DNA of 64,000 nucleotides from Symsagittifera roscoffensis (Eukaryota > Xenacoelomorpha > Acoela > Convolutidae): positions 26,079,986 through 26,143,985 of the forward strand of contig NC_087066.1 in NCBI RefSeq assembly GCF_963678635.1, given 5' to 3'. This document shows positions 25,290 through 35,267 of this stretch, in pieces (the stretch's first letter is position 1; every line of letters starts with the position of its first letter). The translations under genes were made by a program, and so were the position numbers. A model generated the notes under the pieces. That model was not told where the DNA came from. It did no database searches and saw only the letters and a program-made list of their open reading frames with translations.

Positions 25290-26990
25290 CTTATTATAGT
25301 ATCTTGTCCTACTTTTGGGCCAGCTGGTCTAGTGACTAGGGAAACCACTATTTTTTCTCTACTGAATTAAAAAATATACTTGCATACCTTTTGAGCATTT
25401 GAAATTTTCTAAAGCTTACTTAGGATATGCAATAAGATTTACCATTTTTCTTTAGTTTACCTATGTTTTGGATATCATTAATTACAGCTTGAAATTCTTA
25501 GTGTACAGGTAAACCTTGAGAGCTAAACAAATTTTACTAACGTTTTGTGATCTTTATTGGGTTTGTTACTAGTTTACTAGGTCCTTTTAGTTTAACACAG
25601 GTTAAATTTAAAACTTAAATCTTAAGGTTAACAACATATGAAATATAAGAAGATCAATGGATTACATTCAAGCTGTTAAATACACTTTTATCATATTTTA
25701 TATACTAGTTGGGTTGAAAAGCTGGTCAGAAAAAAAACCGTAATTAAATGGAGTTTGTTTAATCTTAGTCTTTCATTGTTTGTTCGTACTAATTCAACTT
25801 TCCAGTTTATTTAGCTTGCCGGCTGTTTGACTTTGTTGCAGTCTCGCCATGAGTGTTACATTTGGGTGCAGTCTTTTAGAGTCGTCTTGCTGTTAGTATC
25901 TTCTAGTCCCGGTCTGTTCTTTTTTCGTCAGCAGAAAAATTCTTTGGGATAAATAATTCTTTTATGTTTCCTCAATTTAAAATTATAAAAAATAAGTGTA
26001 GAAGCATAAGAAAACTGGGACATTTTTTACTCGGTTTTTGTCCATTTTAAAATTCATAAAAGTTGCATTTGGCCCTCGACAACCTTTCGCAGTGTTTAAT
26101 CTATTTTGAATCTTAGTAACTTGGTCAGGTTGTGTTTGTATGTTTTTGATACTATTCGTCTTCTAAACTTATCTTATCATCTGTAAATCTATCTATAAAC
26201 TGATCTCTCATATCGTTCCAAGCAAAACATGATGCTAATTCCTGATACATTTGAGCAGGTCAATTTCTCAATGTTGAGCCCAAAATTGCTTTTTGTCTAC
26301 AATCATAACATCTTGATCATCGCTGGGCGTGCTGGTCGAAGTTCTAGGGAAAATGTTATCTTTTTTAAAAACCTGTTGCATATTGTTTTGGGTTGAGTTT
26401 TAATCTAAAAGTTGTTGCATGTTCGCAACATAAAACTTGGATCAATTCGCATCAGTTTGTAATTTTCTAGGCGAGCATTAAAACTTTTTATGAAACTAGT
26501 ATGTTACGAAATTGATGAGTTTCAATTTTTAATCAGTTTGTAAATATGATGTTTGAAAAAAATCAGTTTTTGTTTTGAAAAGCACTCTTTTTTTAAAATT
26601 GGGTTTGGAGCTAGGATTATAAAAAAATGGAACGAAGCAAATAATCGTTCTTGTGCAATATAAACTGTTCTCTTTGCTAAATTTAATTGGTGAAGAATTG
26701 TATCTGTCTCTGGAGTGTATAAGCAAAAAAATTGGTTTTTTGTGGTTACTCTCCTCAAGTATTTTGATAATAGAAGGTTTTTAACTTGTTTTGATGTCGC
26801 TAGTGATTAAACTTTGAAGTTGGAAACTTTGCATCCTAGTTTGAATTTTAAAATTTTTTCTGCTGACCTCAATTTCAAATTGTGTTGACATTAATGTTTG
26901 ACGTTGTTTCTGTTAAATTTGTTTGAGTTCAAGTGAATAATTGACTAGTGTGTAACAAGGTAATGAGTGTTTTCTACAGTTTGTTGGTTT
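25290..26990. repeat. Dispersed repeat family, copy A
   Basis: About 1.7 kb, alignable throughout with 29740-31470 and 62390-64000. Shared landmarks in order: ACTAGGGA..CACTATTTTTTTCTCTACT, GGTTATCATTAA, TTTATTGGGTTTGTTAC, AAGGTTAACAACATATGAAA, CTTGCCGGCTG, AAAAGTTGCATTTGGCCCTC, CATAACATC.TGATCATCGC, and GTGTGTAACAAGGTAATGAG. This copy is the most diverged and a little longer between landmarks. Its right edge runs into a G10 homopolymer near 26996. There are no open frames, LTRs or TIRs. Confidence 0.8.
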
Positions 26991-27289
26991 TTGTTGGGGG
27001 GGGGGAACTGGAAAAGAGCCAAACGGTCATTAAAAAACCAAAGGTTTGGTTTAAAAAATACTCAATTTTAATCCTACTTTTTGAGTTTTTGCTAAACGTT
27101 CCCATAGTTTTAGCAAACAGTGTCTTTTTGATGAAATACCTAGGTTCAACATATCTTACGAATTTTAAATTCATTTTTTTGATTGATTTTTTTCCTTTCG
27201 TACAATTTTTGTGTCTCTTTCGTATTAATTCCCAGCGCTTTCGTAATAATTCTTTGTCTCTATATTAATTCAACTTTTATTTCGAGAAG

Positions 27290-27830
27290 TCTCGTTGGTT
27301 ATTTTCTTGGATTGTTATCGATCAAAGTTGTAGTTAAAAGCGTTACATTAAGGTTAACAACGTAAGAAGGAATTACCTTACATCTGTTTGTTTTTTTCGT
27401 TCAGTTTGAGCATCGAACTTTAGGGTCCGTCCTCTGTCGCTGTCCCACTAGTGCTTTCGCATAGCTTCCTTGTTTTTTTTTAGTAATTCAACCCATTGCT
27501 ATTATTGCTTTAAGACTCATCGTTTGTTTTCTTGGATTTTTAGTGGTCCGAGTGGTAGTTAAATACATGAAGGTTAACATCAAAGGGAAAAAATACAAGG
27601 TTAATAGGTTAGATACAAGCTACTAAATAGGCTTTAACAAACTGTATAATTAGAAGGGTTGACAGCTAATCAAGAATTAACAAAGCGACAATTGGTTGGG
27701 GGCTCTATGATCTTGTGTTCCATTGTTTTTTCTTAAAAATTTAACTCTCCAATTTTGTTTTGTTGCCGGCTGGTTGATTCTGTTGCAGTCTCGTCTTGGA
27801 TCGTCAAACTTGAGCGCAGTCTCTTTTTCA
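27290..27830. repeat. Dispersed repeat family, partial copies
   Basis: Two starts of the family core lie close together: one at about 27300-27370 (CTTGGATTGTTATCGA..AAGGTTAACAACGT) and one at about 27535-27830 (CTTGGATTTTTAGTGG..AAGGTTAACATC). The second continues through GATACAAGCTACTAAATAGG and GTTGCCGGCTGGTTGATTCTG. It resembles the fragment at 12270 more than the long copies. A minus-strand 65-codon frame (27733-27930) falls on the repeat and is not independently supported. Confidence 0.6.
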
Positions 27831-29739
27831 GTTGTCTCTTCATTGGTTCCTTTTGTTCTAGGCCTGGTCTTTTGTTTTTGGCAGAAGTGTTTTTAGAATA
27901 ATTTTTTTTTTCATTTTTCCTAAACTTCATTTTGTCAATAGAACTTTTTGTAGAAAAAAGATACAGAGGAAATTTGTTTTTTAGTCAAAGAGTTTCAACA
28001 AAATTTAATTAACCTAGGAACAAACTGAGTATCAGGCCGGGTCATTCGTCAAATAAAAGGTCTGACACAACCTGCACCTGACTACAATCATGACTTTACT
28101 TTATTTCTTTCCTTCATGTTTTTTTCAGCAAAAATTTTTTCATCGCCATCTGCTTTTATTCTTAGTTTTGTTTTTGTTTCTTTTGTTTCTTTTACTTTTG
28201 ATTCTCAAAATTACTTTTGTTTCTTTTGTTAATTTTATTTCTTTTGATCATAAAAAAAGATAAATTAGCACTTGATTTGAAAATTAGAGCTCCTTATTTA
28301 GCTCTATGTTGTTAGATTTCAAGTTTACTCTTTTAACGGCACTTTAAAAAAAACTTTAAAAAAAGCGACAAATTGGACTAGTATTTATGAAGTAGTAAGT
28401 GATCGAAATACTCTTAATAAGAGTAAATCAGATAATATCAGATTTAGTATAAGAAGGCATTATTTTAGAAGGCACACTTTTGGTAATTTTGAATTGAATT
28501 CCTGTTTAAGTAAACATTCTTCAAAAAAGCCTTCTATCTGCACACAATTTGCCATACTATAGAGCGAATTAGACCAATCAAAAAAATCCATAAAAAGACG
28601 GACGCAATGATTTGTCCACACTAAGAACTCTCTGTTAGAAACTGCAAATCAATTTTTGCTAATGAGAAAAAAAAGTTTTCAAATAGAAACAAAGAGAATG
28701 CAGAAAGTTCAAAAGTGTTTTCTGGATATAGTGAAAAGCGAGAAATGATTTTTAAAAACATGTACCATGTGAAGAGCAAAATTTCGAACGTCGATTTGAA
28801 AACTCAAATAGTCAATGATATCATGACACAGCTAGGAGAGACCGAGTAAGGATGAACGGCTCAAATACAATTATTGTACTAAGAACCGGCATCACTGGCT
28901 GTTAAATTTCTCAAAAAAACATTAACGAGTTTCAGTTGAATCAAATACTCCTTTAGCAAATCTGACCGGAAAAACAGAAAGCAATGCTAGAAAGAAAAAG
29001 TGATCAAGAAGACGGGGAAAAATGAGTATATAAAAGTTCTGGCTTTGGAATCCTAATGAACTCATTCTGGCGAAAATTTAAAATTTGTTAGGATTCCTGC
29101 TTTGGCCAAAAATAGCGATCAAATCCAGCAGCGAGTTTAGGGTGGGCGAGGAGAGCCCCCTTGTTTTCAAAGATTGCAGCGCTTGACGACGCAAACAGTT
29201 CTCCATTTTTAAACAAGTTAAGACATTTCTTTTTGGCTGGCCTAAAAACTAACTTCTTAAACTAACATTGGCCCAAATTAAAACTAATTTGAAGATTGAA
29301 CGCAATTTTTATCCAATTTTTTCAAATATTGGCCTGTGCTGCAGTAATTGTGGTGACAATACGGACTGAATGTTGATTTAGAAGGGATGACATTCTGGAT
29401 TCGCCCTGTTCAATTCAAGAAAATAGAATCACTTCACACAATATCGCGGAAACTGAAAAATAGAGAAAAAAGACAATCAGCAGAGCCCAATTCAAAACTC
29501 ATCTCGGAATAGAACGAGACTGTTCGTGTCATTGAAAAACTCTGAATGTTCCGACTGCCTTTAAAGCTCTATGGAGAAAAGTTCGCTTTGAAAAACTGAT
29601 AAAATGTTCTAAGAAAGGAAATTTATTTAAATAGTGTCCCCCTCACGCTATATTAAGTTCAAAGTGATATAGTTCAGATACAGAAAAACTCAACTCAATT
29701 TGAAACAATTTGTAGGACATATTTTAGAAATTCTAGTAT
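27831..29739. other. Spacer with reversed strand bias, no gene seen
   Basis: From about 28300 the plus strand becomes A-rich rather than T-rich, until the next repeat copy at 29740. The part at 28380-28600 matches 12547-12795 (see that entry). Nothing else is recognisable. Confidence 0.4.
28380..28600 (-). repeat. Diverged second copy of the 12.6 kb Cys-containing fragment
   Basis: Aligns with 12547-12795 over roughly 180 bp: AAGAGTAAA, GGCATT, CACTTTTGG..TT..GAATTGA.TCC, AAGTAAACA and GCCTT.TATC.G are shared. The minus-strand translation parallels the other copy but holds in-frame stops, for example after KCAF. Confidence 0.5.
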
Positions 29740-31470
29740 TTTCTGGTGTAGTTACTAGGGTAATTACTAGGGAGAACACTATTTTTTTCTCTACTGTATC
29801 GAAAAAATAATAATTGCATAATTTTTTGGGTCTGAGCATTTGATAATTTCTAGAGCTTACTCAGGATATGCGGTTATTTTCATCATTTTTGCTTTAAATT
29901 TTGGTTATCATTAAGTAAAGCTTGTGTTTTTATTGTACTGATAAATTTTGAGAGTGGAACAAATTTCACTTAAGTTTTGTGATGTTTATTGGGTTTGTTA
30001 CAAATTTATTGGTAATGCAGTTTTTTTACGATTAAACTGGCAGTGTTTAGAATAGAAGTTATATTTGGAGTTTTGCTGCCGAATAAAATAAATTTTATGG
30101 TTTTTTGTGTTGATGATTGGTCAAATTGGAGACCAGGTCCTTTTGATTTGGTTAAATTTAAAATTTAAAGCTTAAGGTTAAAAACTTATGAAATATAAGA
30201 AAATTAATGGGTTACATTCAAGCCGTTAAATGGATTTTTATCAAACTCTATATACTAGATGGGTTAAAAAGCTAGTCAGAAGTCAGTAAAACCGAAATTA
30301 TAAGAGTTTGTTTAATCTTAGTCCTGCATTGTTTGCTCGCACTAATTTAACTCTCCAGTTTATTTTGCTTGCCGGCTGCTTCACTTTGTTGCAGTCTCGT
30401 CATAAGTCGTTAGATTTGGGTGCAGTATTTTTGGAGTCGTTTCGCTGTTAGTAACCTCTAGTCTCGGTCTGTTCTTCTTTCGTCGGCAGAAGTATCTTTA
30501 GGATAAACAATTTTTTGATGTTTCCTCAATTTCAAACTTTACAAAAAAACCGTAGAAGCATAAGAAAGCTGGAAAACTCGGTTTTTGTCAGTTTTAAGAG
30601 TCCATAAAAGTTGCATTTGGCCCTCCATATCCTTTTGCATTGTCTATTCTATTTTGAATCCCATTAAAGTGGTCAGGTTGTGTTTGTATGTTTTTGATTC
30701 TATTCGTCTTCTAAAATTATTCTTATCATCTGTAAATCTATCTATAAACTGAACTCTTATATTGTTCCGAGCTTAACATGATTCCTGATACATTTGACTT
30801 TGTCGATTTCTCAATGTTGAACCCAAAAACGTTTTCTGTCTACTATCATAACATCATGATCATCGCCTGGGCCTGCTGGTCAAAGTTCTAGCAAAAATGC
30901 TATTTTTTTCTACTATTTAAAAAAACTTGTTGCATTTGTTTTGGGTTGAGTTTTAATTTAATTGTTGTTGCATGAGCTTGACATAAAAATTAGATCAATT
31001 CGTATCAGCGTGTAATTTTCTAGGTGAGCATTAGAAATTTAGGAACTTAGTAAGTTATGAAGTTGTTGAATTTAATTGGCGAAGAGTTTTATCTGTCTCT
31101 GAAGCCTATCAGCGACAAAAAAATGGCTTTTTTGTGGTCACCCTCTTTAGGTAATTTGTTAACATAATATTTTTTCTGATTTTTTTTGATGTCGTTAATG
31201 ATAAAACTTTTAAGTCGAAACGTTGCTTCCTAATTTGAATTTTAAATTCTTTTCTGCTGACCTCAAATTCAATGACATTGATATTTGATGGTGTTTCTAT
31301 TTAATTGAATTGGTTTCAGGTGAATAATCGACTGGTGTGTAACAAGGTAATGAGTGTTTTCTACAGTTTGTTGGTTATTGTCAAAGTTTAGCAAAACGAG
31401 TTGCAAAACAAAGCATATTTTAGAAACTTTTTGTCAATTTTTTTCAACTAGAAATTTTTGTATCGTGAAA
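29740..31470. repeat. Dispersed repeat family, copy B
   Basis: Closest relative of the copy at 62390-64000: long runs match almost exactly, such as GATAAATTT.GAGAGTG.AACA, CTACTATCATAACATCATGA and AAGCATATTTTAGAAACTTT near its end. It lies about 0.6 kb left of the giant element in direct orientation to the copy about 0.65 kb right of it. No coding capacity. Confidence 0.85.
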
Positions 31471-32075
31471 CTTCAAGCTGAAACTAAAACTTATTTTTAA
31501 GCTTCAGGCTGGTTTTTTTACAAATAGATACACAGTTACATATTTTCTGAGCTTATCAGTGGGTGTCTAAAATTTGTTTTTTTTTGGTCGAAAACTTGAT
31601 TTTTTTTCAACTATAATTATAATTACGAGTCCTGAAACACTAGCTATTGAATTTCATGTTTTGCTTAAAAATTTGACTAATGTTTTAAAAAGATTCATAT
31701 CTCATTTTTCAAACAAAACATTTTTTTTAGGTGAAATGATTGTTCTTATATCTCAAACTAGTTTTTTTTTTTGAAATCGGAAACCTTACCAGACCCATAC
31801 TTATCAGCCTACCAAAAATTTTAAGCTCTCTCAAACGGCGTACAGAAGTAAAATTAGATGGTTTTTGATTGCTGTTCTGGCGTAATTTTGACTTATGAAA
31901 CAGTTTATAACTTTAAAACCATAAAATTGTTCCAGGAAACTTATGTTATTGGGACTGAAGCTATGTTTTTATGACTAAAAATATGACATGGGCTCTTGAT
32001 TTTAGAATTTTCAGATTCAAAATCTAAGTCGAGACCTCTCGTTTATATCTCTTTTATCAAAAATATCACAAAATT
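31471..32075. other. Left flank of the giant element
   Basis: AT-rich sequence with no gene. The last bases before the LTR are CAAAATT; the first bases after the other LTR are ATTTTAA. Only ATT is shared, so a normal 4-6 bp target duplication is not evident. Confidence 0.5.
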
Positions 32076-32959
32076 TGTAACATTCGCCCAAATATCACAC
32101 AGCGACGGAGCGTAGAAAAAGTACCTATCAACGACTGGCAGGCGTCAGTTACCTTAATTCTACTCGTTTTTCACCGTCTCGACCTTGCCAGTTGATTTTC
32201 TGGTCTGTTTAGGGCAAAGTAAAAAGTTACCATTTTTAGGCCATCAGTCAAACGACTTTTGATCAGCTTTCGTTTGCATGCGAACACAACCACATAGCTG
32301 AGTCTCGGATCCTCAGACTACGTGATTGTCATTAAAAACACGGCTCGAACAACCTATTTTATTATGTTTTTGTGTGACAGTTTTATATTAAATCCATTGG
32401 AGATGGATTGACCCTTTCCCTTTTCTATCTACTCATGCTCTGAAATATTAAATAATAACGGTGTTAATTAAGATCTAGGACATTACAGCAGCTGTTATAG
32501 TCAGTTTTCACAGTCCCTTCACATATAACAGTCTCTGGGGGACCAAGCCTCCGCTCCCGTGATTTTCTTGAGATAACACTCTTATCTCCTATATTTCGTG
32601 TCCCGGGAGGGTTCCGTGGTATTTCTCTTCCCCCCACTGAAGCCTCCGTCTCCACAAATATCTGTCGCTAAGGTCCTTATCGTGTGTTCTTGCCACGATA
32701 AGAGGCTCCGTGTTTTTCTGTCTCTGATACAACTGTTCTTCACAATCTATATCGTGGTTCTGATTTTCGTCTTTTTTATTCAAAATGGCCGTCTTTTTTC
32801 TATTTCTCAGAAATGTTCTTCTTCCGATCGAAATTTTAAAAATAAAAATTCTAGAACATTCTGACCCTCCGTCGCAACACTTTTCTGTTCATAAGGCCTT
32901 TAGTCACTTTTATTTCTGTCGCGGGAAGGTTATGCTGTGTCATCTGGCAGAATGGCACA
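32076..32959 (-). repeat. 3' LTR (884 bp)
   Basis: On the plus strand it runs from TGTAACATTCGCCC to AATGGCACA, giving TG...CA ends on either strand. It matches 60854-61738 except for a 6- instead of 7-C run near 32630 and one A/G difference near 32846. A 9 bp hairpin (CTTATCGTG / CACGATAAG) sits at 32676-32702. Near-identity of the pair implies recent insertion, since LTRs are made identical at integration. Confidence 0.95.
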
Positions 32960-32972
32960 TACTCCCCGGACA
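32960..32972 (-). promoter_or_regulatory. Candidate polypurine tract
   Basis: On the coding strand the bases directly before the 3' LTR read TTGTCCGGGGAGTA, with the purine run GGGGAG ending two bases from the LTR. The position is right for plus-strand priming, but the run is short. The same TTGTCCGGGGAG string recurs several times inside pol. Confidence 0.4.
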
Positions 32973-33707
32973 AGTCTCCATCAATGTCCCTATTGATCGC
33001 ACAACACCGGGTTATCGTCAAGTAGGTATCCAGTTTTCTGTAACCAATCTTACAAATCGCATAAGAAAATGAAATTTATCTACTCCACCTCAACTCACTA
33101 CGTGTTCACAAATGGCATCGTACTACATCTCACTGCCTTTCAACATTTTCACAAAATTTGCACCATGAGGAGTGTCCTAGATAAAATTTCTTTTCTGACT
33201 ACTTACGTCGTCTTGCCATAAAACTTCTTTTCGCTCTTTGTGATTAAAAAGTGGGACGTGGCACGGCCACGCACCCGTTAAAATTAACTTAACTCCACTC
33301 ACCAAGTATAATCAGTCATTTATGCGGTCCTTTCCATATTAAAACTAAGAAACTCTGTGGCTAGGAAAGTTATTGAGTTACCCACCCTTCTCGAGCGAGT
33401 TTACTCAAACTTACCATGTCGCCACACAGTGAATTTGTGTCTTACACAGGTTAAAAACTTCAGTCGGGAATAAATAGGTAAATATACTCACCTATGCTCC
33501 TTATATACATACATAGATAGTAGTAACTAAAATCAACAAAATCAACAATTTTAACAATTGCAACATTTTCAAAGTTTGGTCTGACCAAACTAAATCAAAA
33601 CAAAAAGTTTCACAAGTTCAATAATCAAAACTTGGTTGATTTGTTCAAGTTTTTACACACAAAGACAATCAAGTTCTTTCTCCTTCTCTTCTCTCCTTCG
33701 GTCATCT
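32960..33707 (-). other. 3' untranslated region of the element
   Basis: About 750 bp between the last ORF2 codon and the 3' LTR. It is more AT-rich than the coding part, like the flanking genome. The first ~100 bp next to the LTR show a faint, stop-interrupted similarity to the late part of pol (around 53180-53300). No open frame is supported. Confidence 0.6.
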
Positions 33708-35267
33708 TCATTCCATCATTTCTCCATCCTGATGTTCAGCGTCACTGTCTTCCAGAACTTTCTCTAACATGTCCAGAGAGTTGCGGGCCGTGCCCCAACC
33801 CTCCTGTTCCAACAGCCTCGGTTTGCAACAAGGTAGCAAGTCCACATTCACCTTCTGCTCCCGGTTCCTGCAAAAGCTGTTGTGAAGACACAGGCTCACG
33901 TTTCGTTCTAGGTCAGCTCTTAAGACCTCTTTCTTCTCATCTTCAGTAACACAAGGCGTTCCAGCTACCCGCTTCACCGCTGTGGTGACCGCGTTTCTGT
34001 GCGTCAAGAATGCTCGTTTATAGGCTCCTGGTCCTATATCTAGCTGGAAAGATTGATAGGCTTCCGTATTCCTTGACATGTGACGCTTCGCGCGTTCATA
34101 CATCCAAGATGTCATCACTGCACGGAACCAAGGCATCAATCTTTGCCTTGACCATATTCTTTCAATGGCTTTAGGTATTCTCAGAACCTTGCAGGTGGTT
34201 CTGAAAAGATCCAACTCACGACTCATTTTAACGTTGCTCAACTGTTCAGGAGTCGGCACGGCCGTCTCCTGCTCACTTGTGTCCGCGTTAGCCTCTAACC
34301 ATCTCACTGCTAGCATGGCGCTAACCACCACGATTGACACTTGTTGATTCTGATCGGGCAACCCCGTGGAGTACAACTCCTCCACGTCCCAGACTAGGAT
34401 CAGATTCCCGCGTTTAGGGTACCATAACGTCTGCGCCAAGCAGTGGCAAGGATACTCCCCATGGGTTCTCACTATGTTCCTTCGGGTCCGATACCCTGAG
34501 GCTCCCAGCAACGGTTCCACTTCCATCAGAATTCTATGTAGGTCGTCTTTCTCTTCTATAGTGGGGAATTCAGTAGGTAACGCTCCACTCGCTTTCTGTT
34601 TCTCGAACTCACTCACATTTCCTTCGTTCAGTCTCATGAACTCTTCACCCACAACGTCTTGCAACTCGCCTTCGGATCTCTTCGGGACTGCCCGAAAGAT
34701 CTTTGCCAACAAGTCATATGACCTCTCTGACATTCTGGCCAACCTCACGCACTTTGGCACAGAGAAAAGTTGGTCAACCAACACTTGTTGCGTCCTCGCA
34801 TCCATCACCACCATGTGCGTAGGATACTTGCTATTACAATACGGCGCTGAGCTTGAACCCACCATATATTTTGAACCAGCAGGTCTGTGATAGGCTTCAC
34901 TATCCTTCAGATTCATTTCATTCTCTAGGGCTTCTCGCCAGCCTCCAATCTTTTGTTCTGTCTGTAATGCTCCAGGGAATATTTCCACGCTGAGGGACGT
35001 CACTAGCTCATGGGCACGCTCCAAGCGCTCGAGCGATTCTATCGAACTCGTCATGCTGCAAAATCCCAAGGCTGTGATCAGGTTTACGTCCGTCACCCCA
35101 TGGCAGTCTGCGACCAACTCCATGGCACTCTTATCTGACACGCTCAATCTTCCGTACAATCGTGCCAGTTGTCGATGCTGCTCGCTTAGCGTAATCAGGC
35201 AGTGTCCCAGGTTACAAACATGTCCTTCCATCCCACTGTGTTGAGCCAAGCATGTGCCTTGCTTCAA
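33708..35267 (-). CDS. ORF2 C-terminal segment (519 codons) after an in-frame TGA
   Basis: Follows the TGA at 35268-35270 with no frame change, so it is either the C-terminal part of one very long ORF2 protein cut by a point mutation, or a separate downstream protein. The first ATG lies 13 codons in. It is rich in charged and leucine-containing helices, for example SLERLERAHELVTSL, and ends in an acidic tail (VLEDSDAEHQDGEMME). There is no signal peptide, strong membrane segment or domain that I recognise, so it does not look like an envelope protein despite sitting where env would. The other ORF2 copy was cut off before this point, so no sister sequence in the window tells whether the TGA is original. 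Confidence 0.65.
   Translation of the reverse strand: MKQGTCLAQHSGMEGHVCNLGHCLITLSEQHRQLARLYGRLSVSDKSAMELVADCHGVTDVNLITALGFCSMTSSIESLERLERAHELVTSLSVEIFPGALQTEQKIGGWREALENEMNLKDSEAYHRPAGSKYMVGSSSAPYCNSKYPTHMVVMDARTQQVLVDQLFSVPKCVRLARMSERSYDLLAKIFRAVPKRSEGELQDVVGEEFMRLNEGNVSEFEKQKASGALPTEFPTIEEKDDLHRILMEVEPLLGASGYRTRRNIVRTHGEYPCHCLAQTLWYPKRGNLILVWDVEELYSTGLPDQNQQVSIVVVSAMLAVRWLEANADTSEQETAVPTPEQLSNVKMSRELDLFRTTCKVLRIPKAIERIWSRQRLMPWFRAVMTSWMYERAKRHMSRNTEAYQSFQLDIGPGAYKRAFLTHRNAVTTAVKRVAGTPCVTEDEKKEVLRADLERNVSLCLHNSFCRNREQKVNVDLLPCCKPRLLEQEGWGTARNSLDMLEKVLEDSDAEHQDGEMME

Noticed and set aside
27733-27930. 65-codon lysine-rich minus-strand frame
   Set aside because: It falls on the dispersed repeat core; the corresponding frame has stops in the other copies.
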